Of a DNA stretch of 64,000 nucleotides, positions 27,610-37,139 are shown one piece after another. The notes beneath the pieces are model-generated. The model saw nothing but the letters and a program-made list of their open reading frames with translations, was not told where the DNA came from and did not search any database. Position 1 is the first letter of the stretch, and each line of letters starts with the position of its first letter. The stretch comes from Ancylobacter novellus DSM 506. GTDB lineage: Bacteria; Pseudomonadota; Alphaproteobacteria; Rhizobiales; Xanthobacteraceae. The DNA lies in assembly GCF_000092925.1 (NCBI RefSeq), contig NC_014217.1:4402001-4466000 (forward strand), read 5' to 3'. The position numbers were made by a program, and so were the translations under genes.

Positions 27610-28641
27610 ATGCGCATCGTCCGCGACACCGATTCCGTCCTGTCCGACTGGCGGGGCCATGCGCTGCGCTTCGAACATGAAATCGGCAAGGTGGTGCTGG
27701 GGCAGGAGCGCGTCATCCGCCTCCTCGCCATCGCCACCTTCGCCCGCGGCCATGTGCTGCTGGAAGGCGATGTCGGCGTCGGCAAGACCACGCTGCTGCG
27801 GGCGCTGGCCCGTGCCATAGGCGGCGCCTTCGAGCGCATCGAGGGCACCATCGACCTGATGCCGGCGGACCTGATCTACCACGCCCATCTCGGCGAGGAC
27901 GGCAGGCCGCGCATCGATCCCGGCCCGCTGCTGCGCCAGGGCGAGCAGCTCTCCGTCTTCTTCTTCAACGAGATCAACCGCGCCCGGCCGCAGGTGCATT
28001 CGCTGCTGCTGCGGCTGATGGCCGAGCGCTCGGTCTCCGCCTTCAACCGCGAATATCATTTTCCGCATGTGCAGGTCTTCGCCGACCGCAACCGCGTCGA
28101 GCGCGAGGAGACCTTCGAGCTGCCCGCCGCCGCCCGCGACCGCTTCCTCATGGAGGTGCAGGTCGGCATGCCCGCGGAGACGGAAGCGCGGCGCAGCCTC
28201 GTCTTCGATCCGCGCTTCCACAATGTCGATACGCTGCTGATGGAGGTCGAGAGCGGCGTCATCGACCCCGAGGCGCTGGAGACGGTGGCGCGGGCGATCC
28301 AGTCCGGCGTGCGCTCCAGCCCGGCGCTGGAGGCCTATACGCTCGCCCTCTGGGAAGCCATCCGCAATCCGGCGACCCTCGGCATCGAGATCGAGGGCGT
28401 GGACACCGCCCGCCTCGTCCAGGGCGGCGCCAGCCCGCGCGGCATGTCCTACCTCGTGCGTGCCGCGCGCGTACGCGCCTGGCTGGAAGGCCGCGACATG
28501 GTGGTGCCGGAGGATCTGCGCGCCGTGTTCCCGGAGGTCATGGCGCACCGCATCTTCATCGATCCGGTCTACGAGCTGCGCCGCGAGCGCATCGTCGGTG
28601 CACTGATCGCCGGCGTCTTCGCGCGGGTGCCGGCGCCATGA
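27610..28641 (+). CDS. mxaR: MoxR-type AAA+ ATPase MxaR
   Basis: 343 residues of the MoxR AAA family. Walker A is GDVGVGKT (53-60), Walker B FFFNE (117-121), with a sensor/arginine-finger region around FELPAAARDRFLMEVQVGMP. MoxR proteins act as chaperones with VWA-domain partners; here MxaS, MxaC and MxaL follow. In methylotrophs this set is needed to insert Ca2+ and activate methanol dehydrogenase. The stop overlaps the mxaS start by 4 bp. Confidence 0.93.
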   Translation: MRIVRDTDSVLSDWRGHALRFEHEIGKVVLGQERVIRLLAIATFARGHVLLEGDVGVGKTTLLRALARAIGGAFERIEGTIDLMPADLIYHAHLGEDGRPRIDPGPLLRQGEQLSVFFFNEINRARPQVHSLLLRLMAERSVSAFNREYHFPHVQVFADRNRVEREETFELPAAARDRFLMEVQVGMPAETEARRSLVFDPRFHNVDTLLMEVESGVIDPEALETVARAIQSGVRSSPALEAYTLALWEAIRNPATLGIEIEGVDTARLVQGGASPRGMSYLVRAARVRAWLEGRDMVVPEDLRAVFPEVMAHRIFIDPVYELRRERIVGALIAGVFARVPAP

Positions 28642-29498
28642 GCGGCAAGCCGGGCGACGAGCCCCTCCAGCCGATCCCCTACCGGCTGCGCTGGCGGCCG
28701 GAGGGCATCTTCCCTGGGGCGCATCCCGGCCATGGGGAGGGCGCGGAGGGCGAGTTCCGCCGCCACGTCTCGTTGCTGCGCCTGCCCGATCCGCGCCGCA
28801 TCGACCTTCGGGTCTCGCTGCGCGATCCCCATGGCAAATTGCATGTACGCCAGTTCGCGCCGCGCCGGGCGGTGCCGGTCGCCGCGCTCGTGGACCTCTC
28901 CGGCTCCATGCGCTTCGGCGACGCCGTCGCCGGCCGCGTCGCCGATCTCTGCGCGCTGCTGGCGCTCTCGGCCATGCGTGCCGGCGACAGCTTCGCGCTG
29001 TTCGGCTGCGACGCGTATCTGCGCGAGGAGGCGAGCCTCCCCCTCGCGCGTCGGCGCGGGCTGGAGGAGGAGGTGCGCCGGCGCCTCGACGCCGTGCAGC
29101 CGCAGGGCAGGGGAACGGCCGGCCTCATGGAGGCGGCCGAGCGCCTGCCGCATCGGTGCAGCCTCGTCTTCCTCATCTCCGATTTCCTCATGCCGGCCGC
29201 GGAGCTGGAAAGCCTGCTCGACGCGCTGTGGCGACACGAGGTGGTGCCGGTGGTGGTGCGCGACAGCTCGGTCGAGGAACGGCTGCCGCGCTGGGGCCTG
29301 GTCGAGGTCGGCGACCTGGAGACCGGCGCCGCGCGGCTCGTCTTCATGCGCCCGTCGCTGCGCGAACGCTGGCGGCGCGAGGCGCGCGCGCGGCGGCAGG
29401 CGCTGGAGACGCTTTTCGTTCTGCGCGGCCTGCGCGCCATCGACCTCAAGGACGCGCTCGACGTCGAGGCGCTCGCACGCCGCCTGATGGAGGGGTGA
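28638..29498 (+). CDS. mxaS: DUF58 protein MxaS
   Basis: 286 residues, cytoplasmic, with a DUF58/VWA-like domain. The MIDAS-type D86-L-S88-G-S90 motif lies in AALVDLSGSMRFGD, and further core strands are SLVFLISDFLMP and EVVPVVVRDSS. It is the usual partner of the MoxR ATPase MxaR in methanol dehydrogenase maturation. The start overlaps mxaR by 4 bp, and the stop directly abuts the mxaA ATG. Confidence 0.9.
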   Translation: MSGKPGDEPLQPIPYRLRWRPEGIFPGAHPGHGEGAEGEFRRHVSLLRLPDPRRIDLRVSLRDPHGKLHVRQFAPRRAVPVAALVDLSGSMRFGDAVAGRVADLCALLALSAMRAGDSFALFGCDAYLREEASLPLARRRGLEEEVRRRLDAVQPQGRGTAGLMEAAERLPHRCSLVFLISDFLMPAAELESLLDALWRHEVVPVVVRDSSVEERLPRWGLVEVGDLETGAARLVFMRPSLRERWRREARARRQALETLFVLRGLRAIDLKDALDVEALARRLMEG

Positions 29499-30425
29499 AT
29501 GGGGCTGCGGGCGCGCATGGGGCTGCTTTTTCTCGCCGCCGCGATGCTGACGTCGTGCCCGGCACTGGCGCAGCTCCGCTCCGTCGACCTCTACGCCCCG
29601 CGCCCCTTCGGCTATGTCATCGGTGACGCCCTCGCGCTCACCGCCGAGATCGCCCTCGACGCGCCCTATGTGCTCGATCCCGCCTCGCTGCCGTCGCCGC
29701 GCCCGCTCGACTACTGGCTCGACCTTCGCGACGTGCGGCTGAAGGACCATGGCATCGAGGATGGGGTGCGGCGCTACACGCTCGACCTCGTCTACCAGAC
29801 CTTCTACGCCCCGCTGGAGCCGCGCCGGCTCGCCATTCCCGGCGTCGTGCTCTCCGCCATCGACGGCGAGCGGAGGGTCACGGTGAATGTGCCCGCGTGG
29901 TCTTTCCTCATGTCGCCGCTGCGCGAGATCATCTCAACGGCGCCCGGCCAGGCCATGGCGCTGCGCCCCGACATCGCGCCGCAGCCGCTCCCGACCGCCG
30001 CCACCCTGCGGCGCCTGATGGCCGCGCTGGCGCTCGCGCTTGCCGCCTTCCTCGCCCTCGCCTGGCAGAAGGGGTGGGGACCCCTCGGCCGGCGGCGTTC
30101 GCGCCCCTTCGCCCGGGCGGCTCGCGCCATCTCCGCGCCGCTGACCTCGGCGCCGGATGCTCCGTCCTATCGCGGCGCGCTGCTCGCCCTCCACCGCGCC
30201 TTCGACGCCACCGCCGGCCGGGGCGTGTTCGCCGAGGACCTGCCGGCCTTCTTCGAGGCGCATCCCGCCTTCCGCGCGGCGGAGGCCGAGGTGCGGCGGC
30301 TCTTCGCCGCCTCGCGCCGTGCCTTCTTCGGCGACGATCCGCAGGGCGCCCAACGCGAGCTGCCACCGCTCGAGCTCGTCGCCATCTCGCGCCGCCTGCG
30401 CGCCGTCGAGCGAGGTGGGCCATGA
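29499..30425 (+). CDS. mxaA: MxaA, calcium insertion/maturation protein
   Basis: 308 residues: a signal peptide (GLLFLAAAMLTSCPALAQ), a periplasmic beta-rich domain to about 165, a transmembrane helix about 172-192 (LMAALALALAAFLALAW) and a cytoplasmic helical tail. The MxaA family is required for Ca2+ incorporation into methanol dehydrogenase. The ATG starts in the base after the mxaS stop, and the stop overlaps mxaC by 4 bp. Confidence 0.9.
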   Translation: MGLRARMGLLFLAAAMLTSCPALAQLRSVDLYAPRPFGYVIGDALALTAEIALDAPYVLDPASLPSPRPLDYWLDLRDVRLKDHGIEDGVRRYTLDLVYQTFYAPLEPRRLAIPGVVLSAIDGERRVTVNVPAWSFLMSPLREIISTAPGQAMALRPDIAPQPLPTAATLRRLMAALALALAAFLALAWQKGWGPLGRRRSRPFARAARAISAPLTSAPDAPSYRGALLALHRAFDATAGRGVFAEDLPAFFEAHPAFRAAEAEVRRLFAASRRAFFGDDPQGAQRELPPLELVAISRRLRAVERGGP

Positions 30426-31492
30426 ACGGGGCGAGCGCCATCCTCGACGGGCTGACGCAGGACTGGGGCGTGGACCACCCGCTTGTGCTGGCCCTGTTGG
30501 CGCTCGCCCTCCTGCCCTTGCTCGCCACCCCCTTCGTCCGGCGCGGCATTCCTTCGGCGGCGCTGGTGCCGGTCGATCCGTTCTCCCGCGCGGTCGCGGT
30601 CGCGCTGCGGCTTGCCGGATGCCTCGCCATCCTCGCTTTGGTGCTCGGTCTCGCCGGGCTGCATCGTCGCGAGCAGAGCGTCGAGCGCGAGGGTACCGGC
30701 GCGCATCTGGTGCTGCTGTTCGACCGCTCCTCCAGCATGGACAACAGCTTCGCCGATCGCGCGCCCACGGGCGATCAGGAATCCAAATCCGCCGCCGCCA
30801 AGCGCCTGCTGGCCGAGTTCGTCGCCCGCCGCCCGCATGACCGCATCGGTGTCGCCGCCTTCTCCACCTCGCCCATGCCGGTGCTGCCGCTCACCGACCA
30901 TCACGAAGTGGTGGACGCGGCCATCGACGCCATCGACCGGCCGGGCCTCGCCTTCACCGATGTCGGCCGTGGCCTGGCGCTCGCCTTCTCCTATTTCGCC
31001 GATGATACCGACGAGACCTCGCGCGCGGTGCTGCTGGTGTCCGACGGCGCGGCGCTGATCGACCGGCGGGTGCAGGACGCGCTGCGCGACGCCGCGGCCC
31101 GCACGCCGGTGCATCTCTATTGGCTGTTCCTGCGCTCGCGCGGCTCGCCCGGCATCTTCGAGGTGCCGCCGGGCGAGGACACACCACAGGCCAATCCCGA
31201 GCGGCATCTCCACCTCTTTCTGCAGGGTCTCGGCCTGCCCTATCGCGCCTTCGAGGCGACGAGCCCGCAGGCGGTGGCCGACGCTATCGCCGAGATCGAC
31301 CGGCAGGAGACGCGCCCCATCCGCTATGTCGAGCGGGTGCCGCGCCAGGACCTAGCCCGTCCGGCCTTCGCGGTCGCGGGCTTCGCGGTCGCGCTGCTGC
31401 TCGCCGCCAAGCTGGCCGAGCGCCGTCTGGCGCCCGCGCGCAGGACGCGCGCACCGGCCGCCGAGGCCGCGCCGGCACGGAGGGCGGCATGA
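30422..31492 (+). CDS. mxaC: MxaC, membrane-anchored VWA-domain maturation protein
   Basis: 356 residues. It has hydrophobic segments at about 21-38 and 60-80, a VWA domain with a MIDAS motif D101-R-S103-S-S105 (LLFDRSSSMDNSF), and a C-terminal helix (about 325-340) before an Arg/Ala-rich tail. It is one of the Mxa proteins linked to calcium insertion. ATG 30422 overlaps mxaA and the stop overlaps mxaK, both by 4 bp. Confidence 0.9.
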   Translation: MNGASAILDGLTQDWGVDHPLVLALLALALLPLLATPFVRRGIPSAALVPVDPFSRAVAVALRLAGCLAILALVLGLAGLHRREQSVEREGTGAHLVLLFDRSSSMDNSFADRAPTGDQESKSAAAKRLLAEFVARRPHDRIGVAAFSTSPMPVLPLTDHHEVVDAAIDAIDRPGLAFTDVGRGLALAFSYFADDTDETSRAVLLVSDGAALIDRRVQDALRDAAARTPVHLYWLFLRSRGSPGIFEVPPGEDTPQANPERHLHLFLQGLGLPYRAFEATSPQAVADAIAEIDRQETRPIRYVERVPRQDLARPAFAVAGFAVALLLAAKLAERRLAPARRTRAPAAEAAPARRAA

Positions 31493-32049
31493 ACGCCGGG
31501 CGCCTCGTCGTCATCGCGAGCACGGCCGTGCTGGTGGTGAGCCTGATCACCGCGAGCTGGTTCGCCGCGCGCCTTCTCATCGATCGCAACGACAATGCAC
31601 TGATCGCCTCGCTCGGCTCCGGTCACGACGTTGCCGTGAGCCCGGAGGATCCGCCGGCGCTGCTCTTCGCGCGGCTGCATTTCCTGACCGTGCGCGACCG
31701 GCTCGACGAGGCGCAGCCGCTGCTCAACCGTCTTGCCGCCGGTGGCGATCGGCGGCTCGCCGTGGCCGCACTGTACGACATGGCCAACGCCCGGCTGCGG
31801 CTCGCCATCGATCATCTCGGCTCCAACAAGATCGACCCGGCGATCCCGCTGGTGCGGCTCGCCAAGGATAATTACCGCCGGGCCCTCACGCTCGATCCCG
31901 GCTTCTGGGACGCCAAGTACAATCTCGACGTCGCCATGCGGCTGGTGCGCGACTTCCCTCAGCTCGACGTCGAGGGCGAAGAGCTTCCGCCCGAGGCCGC
32001 GAAGAAGCTCTGGACCGACCTGCCCGGCCTGCCGCGGGGGCTGCCATGA
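31489..32049 (+). CDS. mxaK: MxaK, methanol oxidation accessory protein
   Basis: 186 residues with one N-terminal membrane anchor (VVIASTAVLVVSLITASWFA) followed by a TPR-like helical domain (PLLNRLAAGGDRRLAVAALY, YRRALTLDPGFWDAKYNLD). MxaK is a family-level accessory factor for methanol dehydrogenase activation. It is coupled by ATGA overlaps to mxaC and mxaL. Identity rests on the gene order and this architecture. Confidence 0.85.
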   Translation: MNAGRLVVIASTAVLVVSLITASWFAARLLIDRNDNALIASLGSGHDVAVSPEDPPALLFARLHFLTVRDRLDEAQPLLNRLAAGGDRRLAVAALYDMANARLRLAIDHLGSNKIDPAIPLVRLAKDNYRRALTLDPGFWDAKYNLDVAMRLVRDFPQLDVEGEELPPEAAKKLWTDLPGLPRGLP

Positions 32050-33050
32050 ATAGGGTGGCGAGGGTGGCGACGGCGGGCGCCCCGCTCGTCCCCGCCCGCG
32101 ACTGGCGCTTCTGGCTGCTGCTCGCGGCGCTCCTCGCGCTGCTCGCCGCGCTGCTCGCGCCGCGCGTCGCCCTCACCCGGCCGGCGCGCGACATCCTGCT
32201 CGTCATCGATGTCACCGGCAGCATGAATGTGCGCGACTACGCCACCGGTGGCGCACCGCAGACGCGCCTCGCCGCGGCCAAGCAGGCGACGCGCGGCCTG
32301 CTCGCCGGCCTGCCCTGCCAGTCGCGCCTCGGCCTCGGCATCTTCACCGAACGGCGCAGTTTTATGCTCTTCGAGCCGGCGGAGGTGTGCGGGAACTTCG
32401 CGGCCATCGACGGCGCCATCGACGGGCTCGACTGGCGCATGGCGTGGGAGGGTGACAGCTATGTCACCAGTGGCGTCCATTCCGCCCTCGCCATGGCAGC
32501 CGGGCTGAAATCCGACCTCGTCTTCATGACCGACGGCCAGGAAGCCCCGCCCTTGGCGGGCGGACGGCTGCCGGCCTTCGACGGCAAGCCGGGCGAGGTG
32601 GCGGGCCTGCTCGTCGGCGTCGGCCGCACCGATCCTTCGCCTATCCCGAAATTCGACCAGGACGGCCGCGAGGTCGGCTTCTACGGCGAGCAGGACGTAC
32701 CGCAGGAGAACCGCTCCGGCCCGCCTCCCGAGGACGCGCCCTCGCGCGCCGGCTGGAACCCGCGCAACGCGCCGTGGGGCGGCGAGCCGGCGACCGGCAC
32801 CGAGCATCTCAGCGCCATGCGCGAGGAGCATCTGCGTGCGCTCGCCACCCAGACCGGGCTTGGCTTCGCCCCGCTCGACGGCGCGCCGGCGCTGATCGCC
32901 GCGGTCGAGGCCGACACAAGCGCCCGGCCGGTGGTCACCCGCATCGACACCGCGGCGGTGCCGGCGGCGCTGGCGCTGTTCTGCCTCTGCGTCCTCTTCG
33001 GCCTCGGCGCCGTTTCCTCCCGGCGCCCGGACCGGCTTCCCGTCCAATGA
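32046..33050 (+). CDS. mxaL: MxaL, VWA-domain maturation protein
   Basis: 334 residues. A TM segment lies at about 22-42, a VWA domain has MIDAS D55-V-T57-G-S59 (LLVIDVTGSMN) and a second DLVFMTDGQE strand, and a C-terminal TM helix spans about 306-325. It is paired with MxaC as a membrane VWA protein of the calcium insertion machinery. The start overlaps mxaK and the stop overlaps mxaD by 4 bp. Confidence 0.9.
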   Translation: MNRVARVATAGAPLVPARDWRFWLLLAALLALLAALLAPRVALTRPARDILLVIDVTGSMNVRDYATGGAPQTRLAAAKQATRGLLAGLPCQSRLGLGIFTERRSFMLFEPAEVCGNFAAIDGAIDGLDWRMAWEGDSYVTSGVHSALAMAAGLKSDLVFMTDGQEAPPLAGGRLPAFDGKPGEVAGLLVGVGRTDPSPIPKFDQDGREVGFYGEQDVPQENRSGPPPEDAPSRAGWNPRNAPWGGEPATGTEHLSAMREEHLRALATQTGLGFAPLDGAPALIAAVEADTSARPVVTRIDTAAVPAALALFCLCVLFGLGAVSSRRPDRLPVQ

Positions 33051-33586
33051 AGGAAAACATGATGCTTGAACGTCTCGTGATCGCGCTCGTCCTGCTCCTT
33101 TTTCCCGCGACTTTGCCCGCGCACGGCCCGACGCCGCAGCGGGCGGACGAGACCCTCGCGATCCCCGCCACGCCCGACACGGTGTGGAAGCTCGTCTCCA
33201 GTTTTGGTGGCATCGGCCAGTGGCACAAACTGGTGACAAAGGTGGCTGCCACCGGTGGCGACGCGGCCGGCGCCGAGCGCGTGCTCACGTTGGAGAAGGG
33301 CGAGATCACCGAGGGGCTCGACGAGGTCGACGCCGGAGCGAAACGCATCTCCTACCGCCTGCTGAAGGAGAACGCCGACGCGCTTCCCGTCAGCTTCTAC
33401 ACCGCCACCATCGAGGTGAAGCCCGCGGGCAGCGGCAGCGAGGTCGCCTGGAGCGCGCGCTTCTACCGCGCCGACACCAGCAATTTCCCGCCGGACAATC
33501 TGAACGACGAGGCGGCCATCGCCGCCATGACCGACTTCATCAAGCAGGGGCTGGAAGGGCTGAAGGCCAAGGCGGGCGGCTCGTGA
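33047..33586 (+). CDS. mxaD: MxaD, SRPBCC-type periplasmic methanol oxidation protein
   Basis: 179 residues from the coupled ATG at 33047. In-frame ATGs at 33059 and 33062 follow AAGGAAAA and may be the real start. A signal peptide (LVIALVLLLFPATLPAHG) precedes an SRPBCC/polyketide-cyclase-like domain (IPATPDTVWKLVSSFGGIGQWH). MxaD has been implicated in the interaction of methanol dehydrogenase with cytochrome cL. Its last bases overlap the next gene as GTGA. Confidence 0.88.
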   Translation: MKENMMLERLVIALVLLLFPATLPAHGPTPQRADETLAIPATPDTVWKLVSSFGGIGQWHKLVTKVAATGGDAAGAERVLTLEKGEITEGLDEVDAGAKRISYRLLKENADALPVSFYTATIEVKPAGSGSEVAWSARFYRADTSNFPPDNLNDEAAIAAMTDFIKQGLEGLKAKAGGS

Positions 33587-34548
33587 GGGCGCGCCTGCGC
33601 GGCCTGCTCGCCGCGCTCGCCCTGATCGCCGGTCCGGCCGCGGCCGGCGAGGCGCCGCCGTTCATTGCGGTAGTGTCGCAGCAGGCGGGCATTCTCTCGC
33701 TCGTCGATGCGGAGGTGGGCCGCGTCGTCGACGAGATCCGGCTGCCGCGCGTGCCCGCCGCCGTGGCGGCGACGCCGGACGGGCGCCGGCTCTTCGTCAC
33801 CCATCCCGATCTCGGCCTCGTCACGCCCGTCGATGTGGCGGCACGGCGTGCCGGGGAGAGCTTCACTGTCGGCAAGGAACCCTTCGGCATCGCCGTTATC
33901 GACGGGGGCCGCGCGCTGCTGGTCAGCGACTGGAGCGCCGACGCGCTCATCCGCATCGACGCCGCGACCGGACGGCAGACGGGCCGCGCCGCCATCGGCA
34001 GATCGCCCGCCGGCCTCGTGGTCGACGGTCGCTCCGGCCGCGCCTATGTCGCCGACCGCGAGAGCAACCAGGTGAGCGTGGTCGACATCGCCACGATGCA
34101 GCGCGTCGCCATCATTCCCACGGGACGGGCGCCCTTCGCGCTGGCGCTCTCGCCGGACGGCAGGGAGCTCTACGTCGCCAATGTGCAGAGCAACGACCTG
34201 TCGATCGTCGATACCGAGGCGATGAAGGAGGTCGCGCGCATCCGCATCGGGCTGATGCCCTACGGCGTCGCGGTGACGGCGGACGGCGCCCGCATCGCGG
34301 TGACCAGCCAGCAGAGCGGCAAGCTCGCGCTGCTCGACCGCGCCACGCGCAAGATCGTCGTCGAGATGAAGGTCGGCGAGTACCCCGAAGGCGCCGTCAT
34401 CGCCGGCGACCGCCTGATCGTCGCCAACTGGGCCGACGACAGCCTGTGCATCGTCGAGCTGCTCCAGCCGACGCCGAGTTGCAGCCGGCGCGTGCCGGTC
34501 GCGACCGGTCCGCGCATGATGGCGGTCATCGCACCCGCGCGCGACTGA
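33583..34548 (+). CDS. exported YVTN-type beta-propeller protein at the end of the mxa operon
   Basis: 321 residues from GTG 33583, which overlaps the mxaD stop (GTGA). A signal peptide (RLRGLLAALALIAGPAAAGEA) is followed by about seven propeller repeats, e.g. RSPAGLVVDGRSGRAYVADR, RAPFALALSPDGRELYVANV and LMPYGVAVTADGARIAVTSQ. Related propellers accompany PQQ dehydrogenase loci, but no catalytic residues are evident. It stands where some mxa clusters have mxaE, though I cannot confirm that symbol. A periplasmic scaffold for MxaFI or cytochrome cL is possible. Confidence 0.8.
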   Translation: MRARLRGLLAALALIAGPAAAGEAPPFIAVVSQQAGILSLVDAEVGRVVDEIRLPRVPAAVAATPDGRRLFVTHPDLGLVTPVDVAARRAGESFTVGKEPFGIAVIDGGRALLVSDWSADALIRIDAATGRQTGRAAIGRSPAGLVVDGRSGRAYVADRESNQVSVVDIATMQRVAIIPTGRAPFALALSPDGRELYVANVQSNDLSIVDTEAMKEVARIRIGLMPYGVAVTADGARIAVTSQQSGKLALLDRATRKIVVEMKVGEYPEGAVIAGDRLIVANWADDSLCIVELLQPTPSCSRRVPVATGPRMMAVIAPARD

Positions 34549-34622
34549 GCCGCGCCGTAACGGCAGCGGACCGGCTCAGGAATGGACGGATCTGCGGAAG
34601 GAGACGCCGCTCCGGCGGGCCG

Positions 34623-35162
34623 CTATTTCTGGATTACCATCTCGCCGGACTTGAAGAAGGCGTCGGTGATCTGCTTCAGATAGGGCTGCGCGTCCGAATG
34701 GCGCGCGCCGGGGTCGAGGGCCACCGACTGGGTATAGAAGTTTATCGGTATCCGCTGTCCCGGAACGACATTGGGTATCTCGGCCGGCGTTGGCTCGAAC
34801 ACGACGTTGCTCATGAGCTTGGCGCTGACCTCGCCGGCCGGGCCGGACGGCGCATGCATGAACCAGAACACGCGGATCGCCTTGTCCTGGTCGAAGCCGT
34901 TGGCGACGGGAAACCTCTTCGTCTTGAAATCCGCCGTGATGAGAACCTCGGTGAACTTCAGCCCGGCCAGCTCGGCCCGTTTCCTGAATTCGCTCGTCAG
35001 TTCGCCACACGCCTTGCCCGTCCAGTCTATTCCCGTTGCCGGACTGCAGGTGAAGACGATCCCGGATGTGAGGTCGAAACGCCTTTTGGGCGGATCGCTT
35101 TGAGCGGATGCCTCCAGGCTTCCGATGGCGACCAGCGCGACTGCCAACGTCAAGCACCGCAT
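34623..35162 (-). CDS. exported protein of unknown function
   Basis: 179 residues with a clear signal peptide (MRCLTLAVALVAIGSLEASA, then QS). The mature part has two cysteines (VFTCSPATG, GKACGEL), charged helices and beta strands, and ends GEMVIQK. No family is recognised. It converges on the end of the mxa operon and diverges from the TPR protein at 35343 across 180 bp. A role in methanol oxidation would be speculation. Confidence 0.6.
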   Translation of the reverse strand: MRCLTLAVALVAIGSLEASAQSDPPKRRFDLTSGIVFTCSPATGIDWTGKACGELTSEFRKRAELAGLKFTEVLITADFKTKRFPVANGFDQDKAIRVFWFMHAPSGPAGEVSAKLMSNVVFEPTPAEIPNVVPGQRIPINFYTQSVALDPGARHSDAQPYLKQITDAFFKSGEMVIQK

Positions 35163-35342
35163 CGTCGTCCCCCAATGCGCGATTATCCGGAGAATGACGC
35201 AGGGGAATGCCGATGTCGAGGCAGGTCCGCGAAGCGGGGACTTGGACGGCTGAAGTCATCGTGCAGTGCTGCTGCTTGATTCAACGCAATCCGATCTCAT
35301 ACTTCGCCGCTATCCTGCCTCGGTTGGCTAGGTTGGAGCGTG

Positions 35343-37139
35343 ATGGGGCGTATTATGAGTGCGTTCGCTGGAGGCACGTCGCGCAGCGGGGACGAGGAAA
35401 AGCCGGCCGAGCCGGTCACCGCCGACGTGCAGCGTCAGCTGGAACGCATTCTGGCGAGCCCCGAGCTCAGACGCTCCAGCCGCCTCGCCGATTTCCTCGC
35501 CTATGTCGTCGAGGAGACTCTGGAAGGCCGGCAGGAGCGCATCAAGGCCTATTCCATCGGCATCGAGGTGTTCGGGCGCGACGGGACCTTCGATCCGCAG
35601 CTCGATCCGGTCGTGCGCATCGAGGCCGGGCGCCTGCGGCGCGAGCTCGAACACTACTACCTCGCCACGGGCCGCGACGACGCCATCGGCATCGAGATCC
35701 CCAAGGGCGGCTACGTCCCCCACTTCTTCTATCGTGCCCAGGTGTCCCTGCGCGGCGAGCCCGAGGCGACCGTTCCGCTCCCCGCGCCGGCCGCTCCGCC
35801 GGGAGCGGCGGAGGGCGACCGCCAGCACTGGCGCTGGGCGGTGACGGGCGCGGTGATCGCTTGCCTGTTCGCGCTGGTCTGGCTCGGCACCCGCCTCGAA
35901 CGGGCGGAGAGCGCCGCTTCGGCAGCCGCCGCGGCGCAGCCGTCCATCCTCGTGCTGCCCTTCGCCGATCTCGGCGGCAAGGACATCGCCCTGCGGGCCG
36001 CGGCGATCTCGGACGAGCTCGTGGCCCGTCTCGTGCGCTTCCGCGAGGTCACGGTGGTCGCTCCCGAGGGCGCCGGTCCGTCCGACCCGGCACGATGGCC
36101 GGCGGCGCGCTATCTGCTCGACGGCAGCGTCCGGGCCGACGATACGCGCCTGCGCGTCACCGCCCGGCTGGTCGAGCGCACCAGCGGCACCATGCTGTGG
36201 TCGGACATCTACGACATCGACCCGAAGGCGCCGGACACCATCACCCTCGAAGAGGACATCGCCTCGCGCGTCGCCACCGCCGTGGCGCAGCCCTATGGCG
36301 TGCTGTTCCGATCGGTCGAGCGCGCGCGCGACGACCGGTCGCCGCCGCAGATGTCCGACAGCTACCAGTGCGCGCTGCAATTCTACGAGTACAGGAGCGT
36401 ACTGAGCGCGGAGCTGCACGCCAAGGTCCGCGCCTGCCTGCGGCGCGGCGTCGCCACGACGCCGGGCAACGCCACCGCCTGGGCGATGCTGTCCTATGCC
36501 TATCTCGACGAGGACCGCTTCGGCTTCAACCCGGTCGCGCGCCCTCCGCCGGTGGGACGCGCCATCGAGGCGGCGCAGCGCGCCATCCAATTGGATCCGG
36601 CCAATGTGCGCGCCCTGCAAGCGATGATGACCGCGCGCTTCTTCAACCGCGAGCCGCAGGCGGCGCTGCAATATGGCGAGCAGGCCTACCGCCTCAATCC
36701 CGACGACACCGAGCTGCTGGGCGAATATGGCAGCCGGCTGATGCAGGCGGGCGAGCATGCCCGCGGCATGGCGATGATGGAGGAGGCGCTGGCGCGCAAT
36801 CCGGGCACCACGGGCCTCTATTCCGGCCTGCTGGCGCTCGGCGCCTATCTCGACGGCGATGACGCCCGCGCGCTGGTGCTGATACGGCGCGCCGACCTGC
36901 AGCGCTTCCCGATCTACCATTTCGTGGCGACGCTGATCTATGCGCGCAACGGCCGCGCCGAGGAGGCCGCGGCGAGCCGCGCGACCTTCCTGAAGATGCG
37001 GCCCGCCTTCTTCGCGCAGTTCGAGGTTGAGCTCAACAAGCGCAACTTCAACGCCGCCGACCGCGCCAAGATCATCGCCGACGCCGCGGAGGCCGGCTTC
37101 GAGGTGCCGGCGCGCCTGCACGACGCCCGCGCCTACTGA
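35343..37139 (+). CDS. winged-helix/TM/TPR protein of the class often labelled adenylate cyclase
   Basis: 598 residues from ATG 35343 (GTG 35340 and ATG 35355 are alternatives). Residues about 25-130 form a conserved N-terminal domain ([67 protein letters not shown]) resembling a CadC-like DNA-binding region. A TM helix is at about 175-193. The extracytoplasmic part starts with a [12 protein letters not shown] domain and ends in TPR repeats (about 390-520). No cyclase catalytic domain is present. It may be a membrane-bound one-component regulator; target genes are unknown. Confidence 0.7.
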   Translation: MGRIMSAFAGGTSRSGDEEKPAEPVTADVQRQLERILASPELRRSSRLADFLAYVVEETLEGRQERIKAYSIGIEVFGRDGTFDPQLDPVVRIEAGRLRRELEHYYLATGRDDAIGIEIPKGGYVPHFFYRAQVSLRGEPEATVPLPAPAAPPGAAEGDRQHWRWAVTGAVIACLFALVWLGTRLERAESAASAAAAAQPSILVLPFADLGGKDIALRAAAISDELVARLVRFREVTVVAPEGAGPSDPARWPAARYLLDGSVRADDTRLRVTARLVERTSGTMLWSDIYDIDPKAPDTITLEEDIASRVATAVAQPYGVLFRSVERARDDRSPPQMSDSYQCALQFYEYRSVLSAELHAKVRACLRRGVATTPGNATAWAMLSYAYLDEDRFGFNPVARPPPVGRAIEAAQRAIQLDPANVRALQAMMTARFFNREPQAALQYGEQAYRLNPDDTELLGEYGSRLMQAGEHARGMAMMEEALARNPGTTGLYSGLLALGAYLDGDDARALVLIRRADLQRFPIYHFVATLIYARNGRAEEAAASRATFLKMRPAFFAQFEVELNKRNFNAADRAKIIADAAEAGFEVPARLHDARAY

